Below are positions 1 through 12,351 of a DNA stretch of 64,000 nt, piece after piece. The notes beneath the pieces are model-generated. The model saw only the letters and a program-made list of their open reading frames with translations. It did not search any database and was not told where the DNA came from. Position numbers and translations under genes: made by a program. Source of the stretch: Lumbricus rubellus (Eukaryota > Annelida > Clitellata > Crassiclitellata > Lumbricidae); assembly GCA_945859605.1 (NCBI GenBank), contig OX243815.1:34094785-34158784 (forward strand), written 5' to 3'. How positions within the stretch are numbered: position 1 is the first letter of the stretch; every line of letters starts with the position of its first letter.

Positions 1-1224
1 ACAGACCCGGCTCACTTTCAGCCCTGCCTTTGTCCTTAGATAAATGTAGGGATTGAGGTGCTTTCTGCTTTGGGTCAAATACTGACACATTCTGCGACCC
101 ATGAAGTTCTACCACACCGATATCGGCCTGCAAACCCTACATGCATCTGAGGCAGTGTGAGACAGATGTTGGAAAACTGACAGATAAACAAATCTATAGA
201 CAAGGTATCTAACAGGAGTCATGCCTTTGCTCAGATGAGCAAAATCAAGCAGACAGCCAGGCTGAACTAGCATAACAGGTTATAAGTTAGGGCCGGAGAC
301 TTCAGAATAATTTAGGTCATAGCACCCTGCATCTGATCCTCTTCCCATCATCACAAGTCTCAGAATTGGAAAGATATAGCTAGCTATCTCTCATTAGATT
401 AGTCTTCCAAACACATTAAGGTTCTCATGCGTGACAGGGTTTGCAGTTGGCCCTATGTATCAAATTTCTAGCAGCCACAATCTGAACCCACGCATTAGTC
501 AAATCAAGCAGGTTACATGGTGTTGTACATGACATTGTATACTATGAATAATGCATTTCAGACTGACATGATTATTACAATTCTCATATCGCGGTAAACA
601 AAATATAGACTAACACACACACAGATAAAAAGTGAAAAAACTCACGAACAAACTCATGTGTAATTGTCTGGCAAATGGAAAAAATTCGAATGTCCAAAAA
701 TTAAGTAAAAATGCAACCAACAGGTAGCGAACCTCCTTGAATCTTTCGGTTTCGTTTGAAGTCTCATCAATCGGCAATTAAAATTAAAAACAGTGGTTAA
801 TTTAATTTCTTATTTGTGGACAAACAACTTTCATCAAAATAGGTGGCTGAATCATTGCCATGATGAGAGGCTTTGAATTCTGGCCACATGTAGGTGAGAA
901 GTATTAGGCCTATAGGTGGGTATTGCTTTAATTTATGTTAGGCGAAGTGAAAGTACAGCCTTTGGTCCACGCTGCGCGCTTATGTCGGCGCGCATTTGAC
1001 CCGAGCACACTTTTGTCGGTGACTCGGGGCGCTTTTGTCCTGCGCGCTTTTGACGGGGTACCGATGATACAACCCATTTTCCTCTGCAGACCAGAATGCT
1101 AGACAATGTGAAAACAGGATGAGAAAAGAATTCTTACTGCAGAAATGAGTTGATGGCAGGAATGTCAAGACCACAGAAATAAAAAACGATGACATTAAAC
1201 AGCAGTAAGAATCAAAGCAACTAG
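1..1224. other. 5' flank, no gene seen
   Basis: AT-rich sequence with no convincing coding frame. At about 962-1063 there is a run of ~17-bp phrases (GCGCTTTTGTCC, GCGCTTTTGACGGGG, TTTTGTCGGTGACTCGGGG) related to the ends of the element at 49.85-50.94 kb. Confidence 0.5.
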
Positions 1225-1480
1225 GCTACACAAGTCGTTCAACGACTGTTTAAACATGTAGAAAGAATGCCAATTGACCGAATTCCTCTCAATTGACTAC
1301 ATGCAAGAAACGAAGTAAAAAGAAATAAAGGCATACCAAGACTACTCTGGATAGAAAATATATAAGAGAGAACTTAATATCAATTGATTTGACAATTGAA
1401 CATGGGGCAATGGATGTCATTTATTCGTATCCATCAGTCCATCACTGCCAACTGGCTGCAGTCATCAGGAACTGATGAGG
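1225..1480 (+). pseudogene. RTE-like LINE 3' relic
   Basis: Degraded coding traces read HVERMPIDRIPLN, then KRNKGIPRLLWIENI, the C-terminal phrase found in RTE-type reverse transcriptases (GHVxRMPxxRIP...GRPRxRWID). Stops and shifts interrupt it. It is a fragment only. Confidence 0.4.
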
Positions 1481-4400
1481 ATGATAGGTCTAATCATATT
1501 CATTTGATGTTAATCCTAAACGAAACTTAGCATCATCACCCATGAAAAAAGACCAGAGGACCTGGTGAGGAAAGTGACTTTATCTTGGCCATTTTCTCTT
1601 CTGACTAAGACTGGTTTATTTACCATATCTATTATCTTACCCTACACTTTCCTTACACTATTTCTTTGTTTTGTTGAATACTTGAAAGCATGATTTTCTC
1701 TCATGGCTCATATCATCCTAATGGTCTGTATAAAGATGAAAGTGGGTAGACTATTTTCAGCAACAAACACTATACTTTTCAACTGGAAACATAAAAGTTG
1801 GAAGAAAGGAACCATAATGCCACAACGCCACGTATCCTACAGGCAAAATTGGAAAATGCAATTTAATACGCATTTCAAGGCCCTAGGCCTAACATATATA
1901 TAGGCCTATACTGTTTTCTTGTTTCTCTTGAACTATTAATGTGCCCAAATGTGTTTAATATTCTATTTTAATTTAACTACAGTTTAAATAGCCATTTCAC
2001 AATTTTCACTCTGGTGTCGTTAATAGGTAAAGGTCCCTGAACTTCATTGTCCAGGACCAGAGGCCCCACCCCGCTAGGTTGTTGCGCCACTGTCTACAAC
2101 ACAGCTTTCATCATATGCAGCAACAACTCGACAACACAAAGCAGCAGCAGCAGGTGTAATAATTATGGCAGCAGGAACTCTATACATGGAAAGAAAGATA
2201 GGGAAGGACAGGTATGACAGTGACATAATAATTATGAGTATCATAAGCACAGATCTCTGCGAATGATTATTCAGCAATGTTTGTTGTGTATAATGCAATG
2301 TATAATATAAACAAAAAGGGCCAAAAATCCCCTGCTATATAGATCCATCTACAACAAGCTCACAATTAATGGTATCCTATAACTCGACCCGGACTATCGT
2401 ACCTTTGGATTACTCTTACTGACAACCCTTTGATGTAACGCAACACTTGTGTAGCCTATAAGCTGGTGCCTCGCACTTGGCTTTCGATTAGCGCTTTAGA
2501 AGTTTGGAGATTACGATTAGTCGATTACAATTACGAATTAAAGAAGTTGGTGAGACCAAAACATTAATTATAGTTCAAAACATCTAGTCGAGATATAGGC
2601 TAAGCCTTATAACGTTAGAACAGCAATTTAGGCAGGTTTGTAAATTATTTAAGTATTAATAGATAGAAAACTATTCTGAATTATCCTGAAATACTTTCAT
2701 AAACTAGTTTGAAAATACTTTTCAAAGGTGTTTGAAAATACAAATAAAATGGTACTTTCCATTTATTTTTCAAAATAGACCTACTATTATGGTGCCTATC
2801 ACTTACTGACTGCCACGTAGACCCCCTACATACTACTTATTTGATAGTTCTGTAGGCTAAGTGTTTGCAATAGTGCGAATTACAAGGCCAAATGTACCTG
2901 GTACGAAAAATTCCAACTGCATTAAACTGGGTTCACAGAGTAAAAAATTCAGCAACTTCAAATCCAGTAGTTTTCAAGGTGAAAACATATTGCTGATACG
3001 TGGGTTCAATATTGTGAATACGTGGACACTTATACGCTATCGTATAGGCTTGTGACACAGACGCAGTCTGGGACTGAAATTCTTTATACACGGTTACAGA
3101 TTATACTTACGACGACAGAGGTTACTGCAGTAACTGCACCTACCCAATATAGCAGCAGCAGCAGTAGCAGCAGCAGGTATGATTATGGCAGCAGGAACTC
3201 TACACGTGGAAAAAGGACAGGGATGGCGTCGACGACAGCGATGATGCTTGTTGGAACGATGATTGGATTCACGAGGCGATGCAGCAGTCAGTACCTGTAG
3301 TGATGTTTTTCCAATGTCATCCAAGTGCAATGTCCTCCTCCTCGGTCGTCTTCATTTCCGCGTGTCAGACATCGCCGCATCTTCTACTCCTCGTTTTCGC
3401 TGTCTTGCCGAGTTTGTGCGTTGGATTCGGTCCACTATTAATGTATCCACCCCACAGGCCTACTGATTTGCACATTGATGTGACATGTGATTAGATCATA
3501 TCGTACGCAAAAAGCATCGAAAGATTAGCCTAGAATCCGTGGATCACCAGAGAAAGCACTGGCTGCATGGGCTCTCTCAGACTCGGTGGTTCGACGTATG
3601 AAGCAAGTTTTGAATCAGACATGATGAACTTCTAGACTACATGAGGTGAGGTATGCTAAATTAAGTTTTTTGCATAGAATTGCGTTGATCTGCGCGCAAG
3701 TAACTTGTTGCCGTGGTGTTCGATTTCGTAGACTTTAATTATATTTATGGAAAAGAGTGATATGCCTACATGAAGCGAAATAATATATTTAGTCTACTAG
3801 CCTCTTAGACTTATTTCAAAAATGACAGTCAGAATGTTATTAATTCACCACAAGAGAATAATTTTTAAAGATCATAATTATCAGGTCTGGTTGGTTGGGT
3901 TCCCGGATTAAATCTTCGGTCCTATAATAATTAAGGGGGAAACTAGTTGTTAGGCTACTTCGGCATACATCTTGACAATGCAGTCTCATGCTTTTTCTAT
4001 CATGCTTTTTCTATGGTTGAGCCACCTATTTGTAATATTCTCCATCTGGACTTGTGTGATTGTCTTAGCAAGGTTTCAACATGCAATTTGTACTTGTACA
4101 AGTACACAAAAACTGTTCATTTGTGACGAAAGCCAACCAATGTCATTCCTCCTTTCGTTCTAAGCCTTTTTCTGTGCATAGCCTACCTGGCAGAGCTGAA
4201 AATGTGAAGAATCTATTTTGTCACAAATATTTGGGGCGCAGCACGGTAAATTTATGCTGCACTAGGAGCAATATATACCAATTTTACAGATATAATTAGC
4301 TATCCTAAGTGTAAAATATAGTGTAGATTTAATTAATCTCTAAGACTACATACATAGAAAATGGGGGAAATCCACTTAACCCCAATCACCATGTTCATGA

Positions 4401-4750
4401 ACAGTGCGTGTCCAACAGGATGCCTTCTGTTACTAAGTTGGAAATCGTTACGTTTCTCATGGCCTTTATTTCTAACCAAGAAGTAAGCCCATTTACCTTA
4501 TTTAAAGGTTATGGTCATTGAGGGTTAATGGCTTTAATTTACCTATTCCCTGGACAACAGCGGCTATGGCAATGGTTTCCAAACTTCTGTGTGTTGAGAT
4601 GCACTTGTAAATATCTTGGCAGTTTCATTATCCAGTGCTGCTTAAAATTTGCTTGTTAAATTGATATCCAAATATAATAAGCTTGATTTGCTTGCAGTGT
4701 TTAGAAATTGGCATACTTAAAGCAGTAAAAGATAGCTTTAATACTAAAAA
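1481..4750. other. Intergenic flank with a diverged ~100-bp duplication
   Basis: No gene recognised. Two similar same-strand segments at about 2117-2215 and 3150-3225 share a CAG-rich start, then TTATGGCAGCAGGAACTCTA and a purine-rich end. The short open frames here look random. Confidence 0.4.
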
Positions 4751-4869
4751 AAGCACAATCTGTTGCCATCAAAGACAACTACCTATGCCACACCTTGAGC
4801 ATCCTAAGAGATCATGGACTGCCACCAAGTGCCCTACACAACGTTGCCAGAGCTACAACAGCAGTGTGA

Positions 4870-5770
4870 GGTCATTGCATAATTACGTAACGCTCGAGGT
4901 TGGGTGGGTGGGTGGGTGGGGTAATTGAAAACATTACGAAATGTCACGTGGGTGGGTGGGTGGGGAGCTGAACGTTACGTAACGCCTTGAAAAAAATTAT
5001 TAATGAATATTAAATTACCATGGATCGAATGACACTGCAGACATGAATGTGATCGAAGTTTAAACTTCATGACGTTGATTTAAAACGTAACCAAAGTAGG
5101 TCTAACTGGTCTATATATCTGAAGGAGATACGGTAGCAGACACCAAGTACATGCCCGGTCAGAATTATCTGTTCTCCCATTTGTGCAAACCGGAAACCAC
5201 TGTTCGAATAAATTTTGGGGATATGTGGTAGGCCTAATTCCCCTTGGATTCCTGACATCGAAGAACCACTTTGAAGCATATTTCACTTAGTGGACACGAA
5301 TCTCAAACATTTAAAATCGATGCTCAACAGAACTCAGCAATATTTATATTAATAATTATCGAAGGGCCCAGACTCAGCAAATAATTAGTCCATCTTCATT
5401 TTTATTAATCATTAATGAGCAATTTAGTCCGTGATACTTTTCAGCAGTGTGTAAAATTTTATTCTTCAGGTAAAATTTTCAAGCATGACTGTCATTTATA
5501 TAAATAAAGCATTCTGTATAGGTTATTGTAGACCTAGCCTACTTTCAAATTAGCCTACAATTCACATACTAGGCTAAATTAAATTCATTATGAAAATATG
5601 AATTATAATTACGTGCTCACATAAGCCAGTAATAGACCATCTCAACTGTTTTTCATAACAATCATTACGTAATGCTGGGAAGGGTGGGCGGGTGAAGGAA
5701 AAATGTTACGAAGCGTTACAGGGTGGGTCTAAAACGGTCATTTCCGGCGTTACGTAATTATGCAATGACC
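4870..5770. mobile_element. MITE with G-run-bearing terminal inverted repeats, complete copy
   Basis: The ends are GGTCATTGCATAATTACGTA and its complement (right end ...TTACGTAATTATGCAATGACC), an inverted repeat longer than 20 bp. Near each end lie GGGTGGGT runs and further TTACGTAACG palindromes. There is no coding frame. It splits the CR1-like LINE. A second, partial copy lies at 62999-63358. Superfamily not assigned; no clean target duplication found. Confidence 0.75.
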
Positions 5771-5957
5771 CCCACGCACCTCTTCTACGCTGCCCCTGCC
5801 TGGTGGGGTCTAACTACTGCTGATGACCAATCAAAAATAGAGAGTTTTCATTGTAAGATGGGATGATACGGTTTTCTATCGCCTGATATTAAGAGCATTG
5901 AAGCCCTTGTACATGACATTGAAAAATCGGCTACTTCGAAAAAATCCGACTTGATGC

Positions 5958-7851
5958 TTTCCTCTTCTTCTTTCCGTTCTCTACCCTTAGGCAGGTTCGA
6001 ATGTTTGACGTCTCCAATCTTCCCTGTTCTGTGCATTCTTTTTCAGCTTCTGTTAACCGTCTTTCATCATCCAGTCCAACAGTCTTTGTCTTGGTCTTCC
6101 TCTCGTTCTTTTCCCCTCCAATTTCCCCTCTATGATTGTTCTTAGCATCGAGTCTCCTCTGAATGTGTGCCCTATCCATCTTCTTTGTCTTTCTCTAATT
6201 GTGTGTATCATCGATCTCTTTTCTCCAACTCTTCTCAATACCTCCTCATTCTAAAGTTTACATGATCCCTCCAGCTGATTCTTTCTATCCGTCTCCATAA
6301 CCACATTTCAAATGCTTCTATTCTCTTGATGTCTTCCATCCTCATAGTCCATGTCTCTGATCCATATAGCATCACACTCCACACTAAGGTTTTTACCATT
6401 CTCTTTTTCAGTTCTTTACTGATTCCACCTCTCAGTAGCTCTTTTCTCTTTTCAAATGCATCTTTTCCTAGTACAATCCTCCGTTGTATTTCTCTGTGAC
6501 ATCTCGCATCCTCCGTAATAGTACTGCCGAGATAAGCGAATTCCTTGACTTGTTCCAGTTCTTCTCCATCAATGTATATTTTAACTACCTTCTGCTCTCC
6601 TTTGCTTATTCTCATAACCTTTGTTTTCTTTTTGTTGATTTTCATTCCATACTCTTTTGATGTTGTGTTCAGTCTGTCCATCATTGTTTGTAACCCTTCC
6701 TGACTTCCTGCCATCATTGCTTGATCGTCTGCGAATCTTAATGCCCTGATCCACATTCCTCCCACTTTTATCCCTTCCTCCAGTTCCTCCCATGCCTCTT
6801 TGATTATCTCCTCTATATAAATGTTAAACAGCAATGGTGACAGTGGACATCCCTGTCTCACCCCCCTTCCTACCTTCCCCTGTTCTGAGTATTCTCCATC
6901 TATTCTTATCTGAACTTTTTGCCCCATTGCCTATCAATCTTCTATCCATCCAGTCCACTCCAACTCTTCTCAATGCCTTCATCAGTTTCTTCCAGTCCAC
7001 TCTGTCAAACGCCTTTTCGTAGTCTACGAAACATATGTATACATCCTTTCCTATTTCGCAGCTTCGTTCCGTTATTACTCTCAGCGACCCAATTGCATCT
7101 CTAGTTCCCATGCCCTTCCTAAAGCCGAACTGATCATCTCATGTATTGCATCTGTTTTCGCTTGTATCCTCTTTGGTAAAAACCTTAGTGTGGAGTGTGA
7201 TGCTATGTTTTCGCTTGTATCCTCTTTGTTAGTATCCTGATCATGATCTTTTACGCATGTGTATTGAGACTGATTGTGCGGTGGTCCTCACATCTTGTTG
7301 CGTTTGGCTTCTTTTTGATTGGTACCATGATGGAGTGTAGGTAGTCTTCCGGCCATATTCCTGATGTGTATATCTCCTGACATATCTTGATTATTTCCTT
7401 CATTGCTCTCCCATCCAGACTCTTCAACATCTCTGCTGGTATATCGTCATACCCTTCTGTCTTGTTGTTTTTCATTTCTTGTATTGCTGCTCTTACTTCT
7501 TCCGCCAGCAATTCTGGTCCAATATCTTCTTTTGCTTCCCCTATCTGCTCTTCCATCTCCCTTCTCACCTCTTCTTCTGTTCCATTGGAGTTTTCGTCCT
7601 TATATAATTCCTCTATGTATTCTTTCCATCGATTTTTCACTTCTCCAACTTCGCTTAGTATGTTTCCTTGTTTATCTCTAATCTCTATTCCTCCTCCCTT
7701 CCCCAGTTTTCCTTGATAGATTCTTCACTTTGTTGTATACCATACTATCCATTCCTTTTTGTTGTAGTTCTTCAATCTCTCTGCATTGCTCCTCCCACCA
7801 TTTTTCTCTGGCCTCTTCCGTTGTTCTCCTCAGTTTGTTGTTTAGTCTTCT
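5958..7851 (-). pseudogene. RTE-like LINE, 5'-truncated copy A (reverse transcriptase)
   Basis: A 1.9-kb minus-strand insertion flanked by ACTTGATGC at 5949-5957 and 7852-7860 (9-bp target duplication). The 5' end falls at RRLNNKLRRTTEEAREKWW. Downstream read NNKTEGYDDIPAEMLK, CFVDYEKAFDRVDWKKLM, GRGVRQGCPLSPLLFNIYIE, the catalytic FADD (FADDQAMMAG), and GSETWTMRMEDIKRIEAF. It ends in a GAA-rich tail. Family: APE-type non-LTR retrotransposon, probably RTE superfamily. It is dead: several frameshifts, and a 53-bp rearrangement at 7153-7228. Confidence 0.87.
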
Positions 7852-8126
7852 ACTTGATGCACATGTCCTGATTAACATTTTCCTAATGAGAGTTCATAGG
7901 CTGCATAATCTTCATCCTCAACCTCACAGTTTTGAACTCCCGCCTAAGGCTGAAAGAAATTACATTTCTCGAGAACTTTACAGATACTCGACTATTGCCC
8001 CTCTTTCTGACTTCCACCCATTTGATTGAATTGTGATTTTCTGCATCATTTCATTTGTAACTGGCTGCGGTATGTCAGCAAGAACTCAATGAAACGAATA
8101 TATCATCAGTTATGTATAGAGAAGTT

Positions 8127-8476
8127 CAGGGGCGCCGCTAGGCGTACGCACTTACGCAAGTGCTTACAGCGCTGAAAGGCTGTAAAAAATAATAAATTGT
8201 AAATTGAAGCGTGAAATATTATAAGCGATGAAATTCTATTGAATCTATTGAAATTTTATAATCGCCAGTAGGCATATACGGTATATACATATTACATACA
8301 TACATACATATAGGCCTATATAATATATATATAAGCTCGTATCGATCGCTGTTCGCTTCATATTATTTTGTGCAAGTTGTGCGTACAGAAAAGTTCTTTT
8401 GTGCAAGTTGTGCGTACAGAAAAAAATCCTTTTGTGTAATTTGTGCGTACAGAAAAAAAACCTGGCGGCGCCGCTG
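8127..8476. mobile_element. hAT-type MITE with 8-bp TSD
   Basis: Ends CAGGGGCGCCGC and (reverse) CAGCGGCGCCGC, with perfect 8-bp target duplication GAGAAGTT at 8119-8126 and 8477-8484. It is 350 bp and non-coding. The right half holds three ~33-bp direct repeats around TTGTGCGTACAGAAAA. Confidence 0.8.
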
Positions 8477-8705
8477 GAGAAGTTTTATATAGGCCCTATG
8501 CCTTTTAAAATATAATATGACTGCTTGGTCTAGAGGCCCAGAATTTCTGTTGTCAGTCTTGCAGCTAATCAAACGTGCGTGCCTGTCTTCAAAATCATTG
8601 ACCCTTTTAGTGTGAGACCCAAGTTTACCTGAGCATGGACAGTATTCACCATATTTGTTAAAAACCTTTTCGTTTGTTTGTATTGTTAGCTAGTTGTAAT
8701 TGTAA

Positions 8706-8796
8706 TTGTAATTATGAATTTATATAGCACCACTTAAAGAGAAACTCCTCAGAGGCACTAACGACCTGACAGCACTAAACCACAATCGGAGAGAAT
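8706..8796 (-). repeat. SINE 3' fragment
   Basis: Reverse of the SINE 3' end seen elsewhere in the window: TTATATAGCACC...CTCAGAGGCACT, with a TAATTG-rich tail. 5' part missing. Confidence 0.5.
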
Positions 8797-8995
8797 GCTT
8801 TTCAGTTGCTTGTGGAAAAGTGGCAAAGAAAGATCAAGAAGTTCATTACGAAGGCTGCTAGCCTGCTAGGTAACTTATTCCAGAAAGATGGACCAAGCGA
8901 AGCTTTTTGCAGTACTGTGGATGTTCGAGTCACAAGGACAGCCTTGCATGACAGAGCGAAGAAACCTACAACCTGTAATGGATATCTGAGCATGA
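8797..8995. other. Unrecognised sequence carrying a short open frame
   Basis: An open frame (8806 onward) reads WQRKIKKFITKAASLLGNLF and runs into the adjacent hAT element. It is faintly like a LINE C-terminus but I cannot place it. Confidence 0.25.
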
Positions 8996-9003
8996 CTGCT
9001 GGG

Positions 9004-10055
9004 CAGGGCCGGTCTTAGCCCAAATGGCGCCCTAGGCAAGGCATAGGCGCCCCAGGCATAGGCCTGCATTTGGCACCCTTAGTTTCTCACTCAATTATTC
9101 AGCCCACGTCAGAATCACAAGGCCGTTTCCAGGATTTTATGTCGGGGGTGTTTCCTTGACCGTGAATTTGAGGTGTGTAAACGCTGCGGCCGACTTTTTA
9201 TGGCTTAATTTTCTGACGACCTTTGTTAGGCCTAGTCGTCCAATTTTCTGACGTCCAAAAACCCACTATTTTCCGCGATTTTTGACTATTTTCTGCTCAA
9301 AATTACATTACACTTTGTCATGTGCTAGCAAATGCATAATTAGGCCTATTTCGTTTTTACATTATTTCATTGGGGGGGGGGGGTGTTCAAACACCTAAAA
9401 CATCCCCTAACTACGGCCTTGTACGCTCAACTGAGTAATTCATTATAATTTCTTTATTAGTACACTGAAGGCTGGATAATATTCAATTTTGTGCAGAATG
9501 GTATAAGCTAAAAAAATATTAAAATACACTCTTGTGGGAATGGCGCCCCCTAGAACTAGGCGCCCCATGCCGGCTTTGCCTATGCCTAAGGTCGGCCCTG
9601 CGTCAGCTACTGCCCTTTCTTCATCGTCGTCCCTACCAGACTATTTATTTGAATCTGAATAAAGGGCATGCTGTAATGTTGTAATCTCGTCTTCGTACTC
9701 AGCAAGGCCCATTCCCATTTCGTACAGTTCAATTCTTGCAACGTCTTCACTATCAAAATTGAGCGTCGCGTATTCTAACTTCTGTCTCCTAAAGCAAACA
9801 GTAGGCCTACGGAATGCCGTTAAAAATCAGACTTTATTTGTCGAAATAAAATTTATGCAGTCCTTGAAATTGAATTAGGCGATCCTGAGCAGGTGCAATG
9901 ATTCAATAATTATTTTAATTTCTTTCCATTAGCGAAAGTCTCGAGTTTAAAAGAATATAGTGTAAAAAAATAAATTCGCCGGTACCGCCGCGCCCCCCAA
10001 AGCCTGCGGCGCCCTAGGCAACTGCCTACTTTGCCTATATCTAAGGCCGGCCCTG
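9004..10055. mobile_element. hAT-type element with three related termini
   Basis: Ends CAGGGCCGGTCTTAG and (reverse) CAGGGCCGGCCTTAG; flanks CTGCTGGG (8996-9003) and CTGTTGGG (10056-10063), an 8-bp duplication with one mismatch. It is 1052 bp and non-coding. A third terminus of the same kind ends at 9601 (GCCTAAGGTCGGCCCTG), so the element looks composite. It includes a poly-G run near 9373. Confidence 0.75.
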
Positions 10056-10063
10056 CTGTTGGG

Positions 10064-10751
10064 CTACTTTCTGACGTGATCTCGCAGCAAAGCATTTCCG
10101 AAATCTGGCAACTTTGGAGCATGTGTGAAAGGATGAAAGAGGGAATGGAGGACCACTCCCAACAATTTCTTTCTAAAAAATCTGTTTTTTTCTTTTTGTT
10201 ATTTTTTTCACATTTTTTCTGTTTTTTTTTAGGTTTTTTTTATCTGACTTTAGTTTTTGCTATCTGTTATTACTGCTTTTTTATTTATTTATATCTGATG
10301 AATTTGCCTTGTCCATGTGCTTTCAATGGTTCAGCTAATTTACATTATTATTTAACCGTTTTAATGTCAGCATTTGAGAAATACCTAGCACAGTACAAGA
10401 AATGAGATTTATAAAAGTTATTTGATATCAGGTTTTCATTTGCCTTATTTCATGCAGAATATATATAAAATTATATATATTATATATATATATATATTTA
10501 TTTATTTATTGCCAGCAATATGACACGAATATTCTGAAACGTTTTATTACTGTAAATTTTATCACTCCATACTAATGAAAGAATCAAACGAGTATAACTT
10601 TGGGTAGAAAAATGATGTTTTCATTCTATAAAAAGTGTTTCCAAGCAGAGCCATTGTAGAATGTGACTTAATAAAGGTTCAGAAAGCGACATTAGATGGA
10701 TTTTGAGTCCTGTGTCACAAATAACTAGCTGGTCTCTCTTAGTTTACCTGT
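10064..10751. other. Intergenic, no gene seen
   Basis: T-rich runs (10180-10300) and an AT dinucleotide tract at about 10460-10500. Nothing coding is recognised. Confidence 0.5.
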
Positions 10752-10759
10752 GACTAATG

Positions 10760-11615
10760 TAGGGTGACCATTTTCTGGCCATCAAAAACCGGGACACCTT
10801 TAGGAAAACATCAATTAAAGTCCTAAGCTATATAATTCCTTAACTAATAGGCCTATAGGCCTAGCCCTATAGGTCTAGTTACATTTAATGCTCAGCGTAG
10901 ACTTCAGTGTATATAGAAATCTACAACTTGCTAAAGTCGTCAGTGCACTTAGTGCAGTAGGCTACTCTTATAATTGAGAACTCTCTCAATTGGTGCACAT
11001 TGGGTAATCTATAATAGTCCAGATGAAGATTTAAGGTTTTGGGGCTTGTAGGAGCGTCCAGCGGACGACCGCCGAGGTGTTCAGCGCCGAGCATGGAAAG
11101 GGGTTTGGTTAGGAAATTTGCCCCTCATCATCCCAATGTTTGTTTGGATTTCCACATTACAATGACAGCATTTTAAGTTGTCAAAAAATTGCTGTAGGCC
11201 TATTTCAATACAGTCATGAGCAGTCGAACTCCAATTATGGATCTGGCACAAACTGCCGAAGTCAATAATTTATATAGATCTGGCACCGCCATTTAAAATG
11301 TCACCCGCCATTGCAAAAACTTTCTCATTATAGGCTACTTTGATAAGTCTTTTAAATATGTAACTCGACTCACTAGCCTACTAAAGATGTAAAAAAAATC
11401 CATATAAATTGGCAACTTCTCTTTCGTAACCACTTTTTGAGTTAAATCTACACTTTGTTCTGTGATTTACGTAAAACTGACGTTTTCAAGATCCAAGTTT
11501 CCTTCTTGTAAAAAACCGGGACAATTTGACCCTTTTGGCTAAGCCGTCGGGACACCGAGACGCATCACAAAAAACCGGGACATGTCCCGGAAAACCGGGA
11601 CGTATGGTCACCCTA
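10760..11615. mobile_element. hAT-type element with CCCGGTTTT-rich ends
   Basis: Ends TAGGGTGACCAT and (reverse) TAGGGTGACCATACG; flanks GACTAATG (10752-10759) and GACTAGTG (11616-11623), 8 bp with one mismatch. Inside each end are repeated AAAACCGGGACA phrases. 856 bp, non-coding, ending 280 bp upstream of the first host exon. Confidence 0.75.
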
Positions 11616-11899
11616 GACTAGTGTAAAGAGTTGACCCAGGTCGACCCAGGTCGAGAATAAAATTGAAGCCTACGGTATTGATAAGGCCCAGCATTTTCAG
11701 GGTCAGTGGGATAAAAAAAACGTACATGTATGTGTGCTGTGTTATTGTACTGTTAAAAAGAAAAAATCTATTTTAAAAGTGCTGAGTATTCTGCGCTTTT
11801 GAGAAGTTTATGAATACTACTTGTTATTTTGATGTTTTTTACTTATAAAAAAGTATGTCTATTGTATTAATACACAGATTGTTTGGCATTTTAGGAGCC

Positions 11900-12083
11900 A
11901 TGTTGAAACGAATAAACAGTTTTTGGAATGCTTTGTCGTTACCAAGCCAAGAATCTGAGAAACGTAGTAATGTGACAACAGCTGAGGAATTGCAAGCCAA
12001 TTCACTTCTTTTGGGCAGAATTCAAGATTTCTCTAAGTTGTCAACTAATGTTGTTAAGATCTACGTGTGTTCAAATAATTCAG
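11900..12083 (+). CDS. NWD-like STAND gene, exon 1 (N-terminus, start of DUF4062 region)
   Basis: First visible coding exon, 61 codons plus one base. The chosen ATG (11900) sits in GCCATGT; an in-frame ATG at 11855 is possible, but a pyrimidine-rich stretch and TTTTAG just before 11894 look like an acceptor, so exon 1 probably begins at 11894 or a 5' UTR exon lies upstream. The first ~45 residues are not recognised; the end reads VVKIYVCSNNS, which fits the first beta strand of the DUF4062 domain in NWD/TEP1-type proteins (consensus roughly RVFVSS). The donor is G|GTAATG, phase 1, and joins in frame to 14914. No signal peptide is visible, which fits a cytosolic protein. Exon end: clear. Start: inferred. 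Confidence 0.75.
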
Positions 12084-12351
12084 GTAATGATGCCTTCTTT
12101 AACATAAAGACTTTAGCAATACTATTTTAATGCTCCAGGCATCAATCCGTGGTTGGATATAGGCATTGTCTTAAGACCAAAAAAAGAATGTTGTGTTTCC
12201 AGTAACCCGACGAGTCATGGTCCAATTCTCTAAATATTTGAAATTTTTTAGCGTGATATGTTATCAGCCTGTCTTTCAAACTAAGAGAACCTCTATTTAT
12301 AATCTCCGATCATCCTTCCTTACACTAAACAGGGTGCATTTTGTCTCCTAT

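Larger units (their letters stand above)
4757..8035 (+). pseudogene. CR1-like LINE 3' part, interrupted by a MITE and an RTE-like LINE
   Basis: Three pieces of one reverse-transcriptase C-terminus are separated by insertions. Piece 1 (4757-4869) reads ILRDHGLPPSALHNVARATT. Piece 2 (5771-5957) reads HLFYAAPAWWGLTTADDQSK. Piece 3 (7861-8035) reads HSFELPPKAERNYISRELYR. The order matches the family seen at 24.7-25.6 kb and 30.7-31.4 kb (APAWWG ... LPPKDDRNFISRLLF). Pieces 2 and 3 join in frame once the inserted LINE and one copy of its target duplication are removed. Confidence 0.7.

Noticed and set aside
8806..9018. 70-codon frame as a small gene
   Set aside because: Its end runs into the hAT terminus at 9004, and no homologous protein is recognised.
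11855..11899. Upstream ATG of the first host exon
   Set aside because: It lies before a likely splice acceptor (TTTTAG at 11888-11893) and in a poor start context; 11900 is preferred, though not proven.
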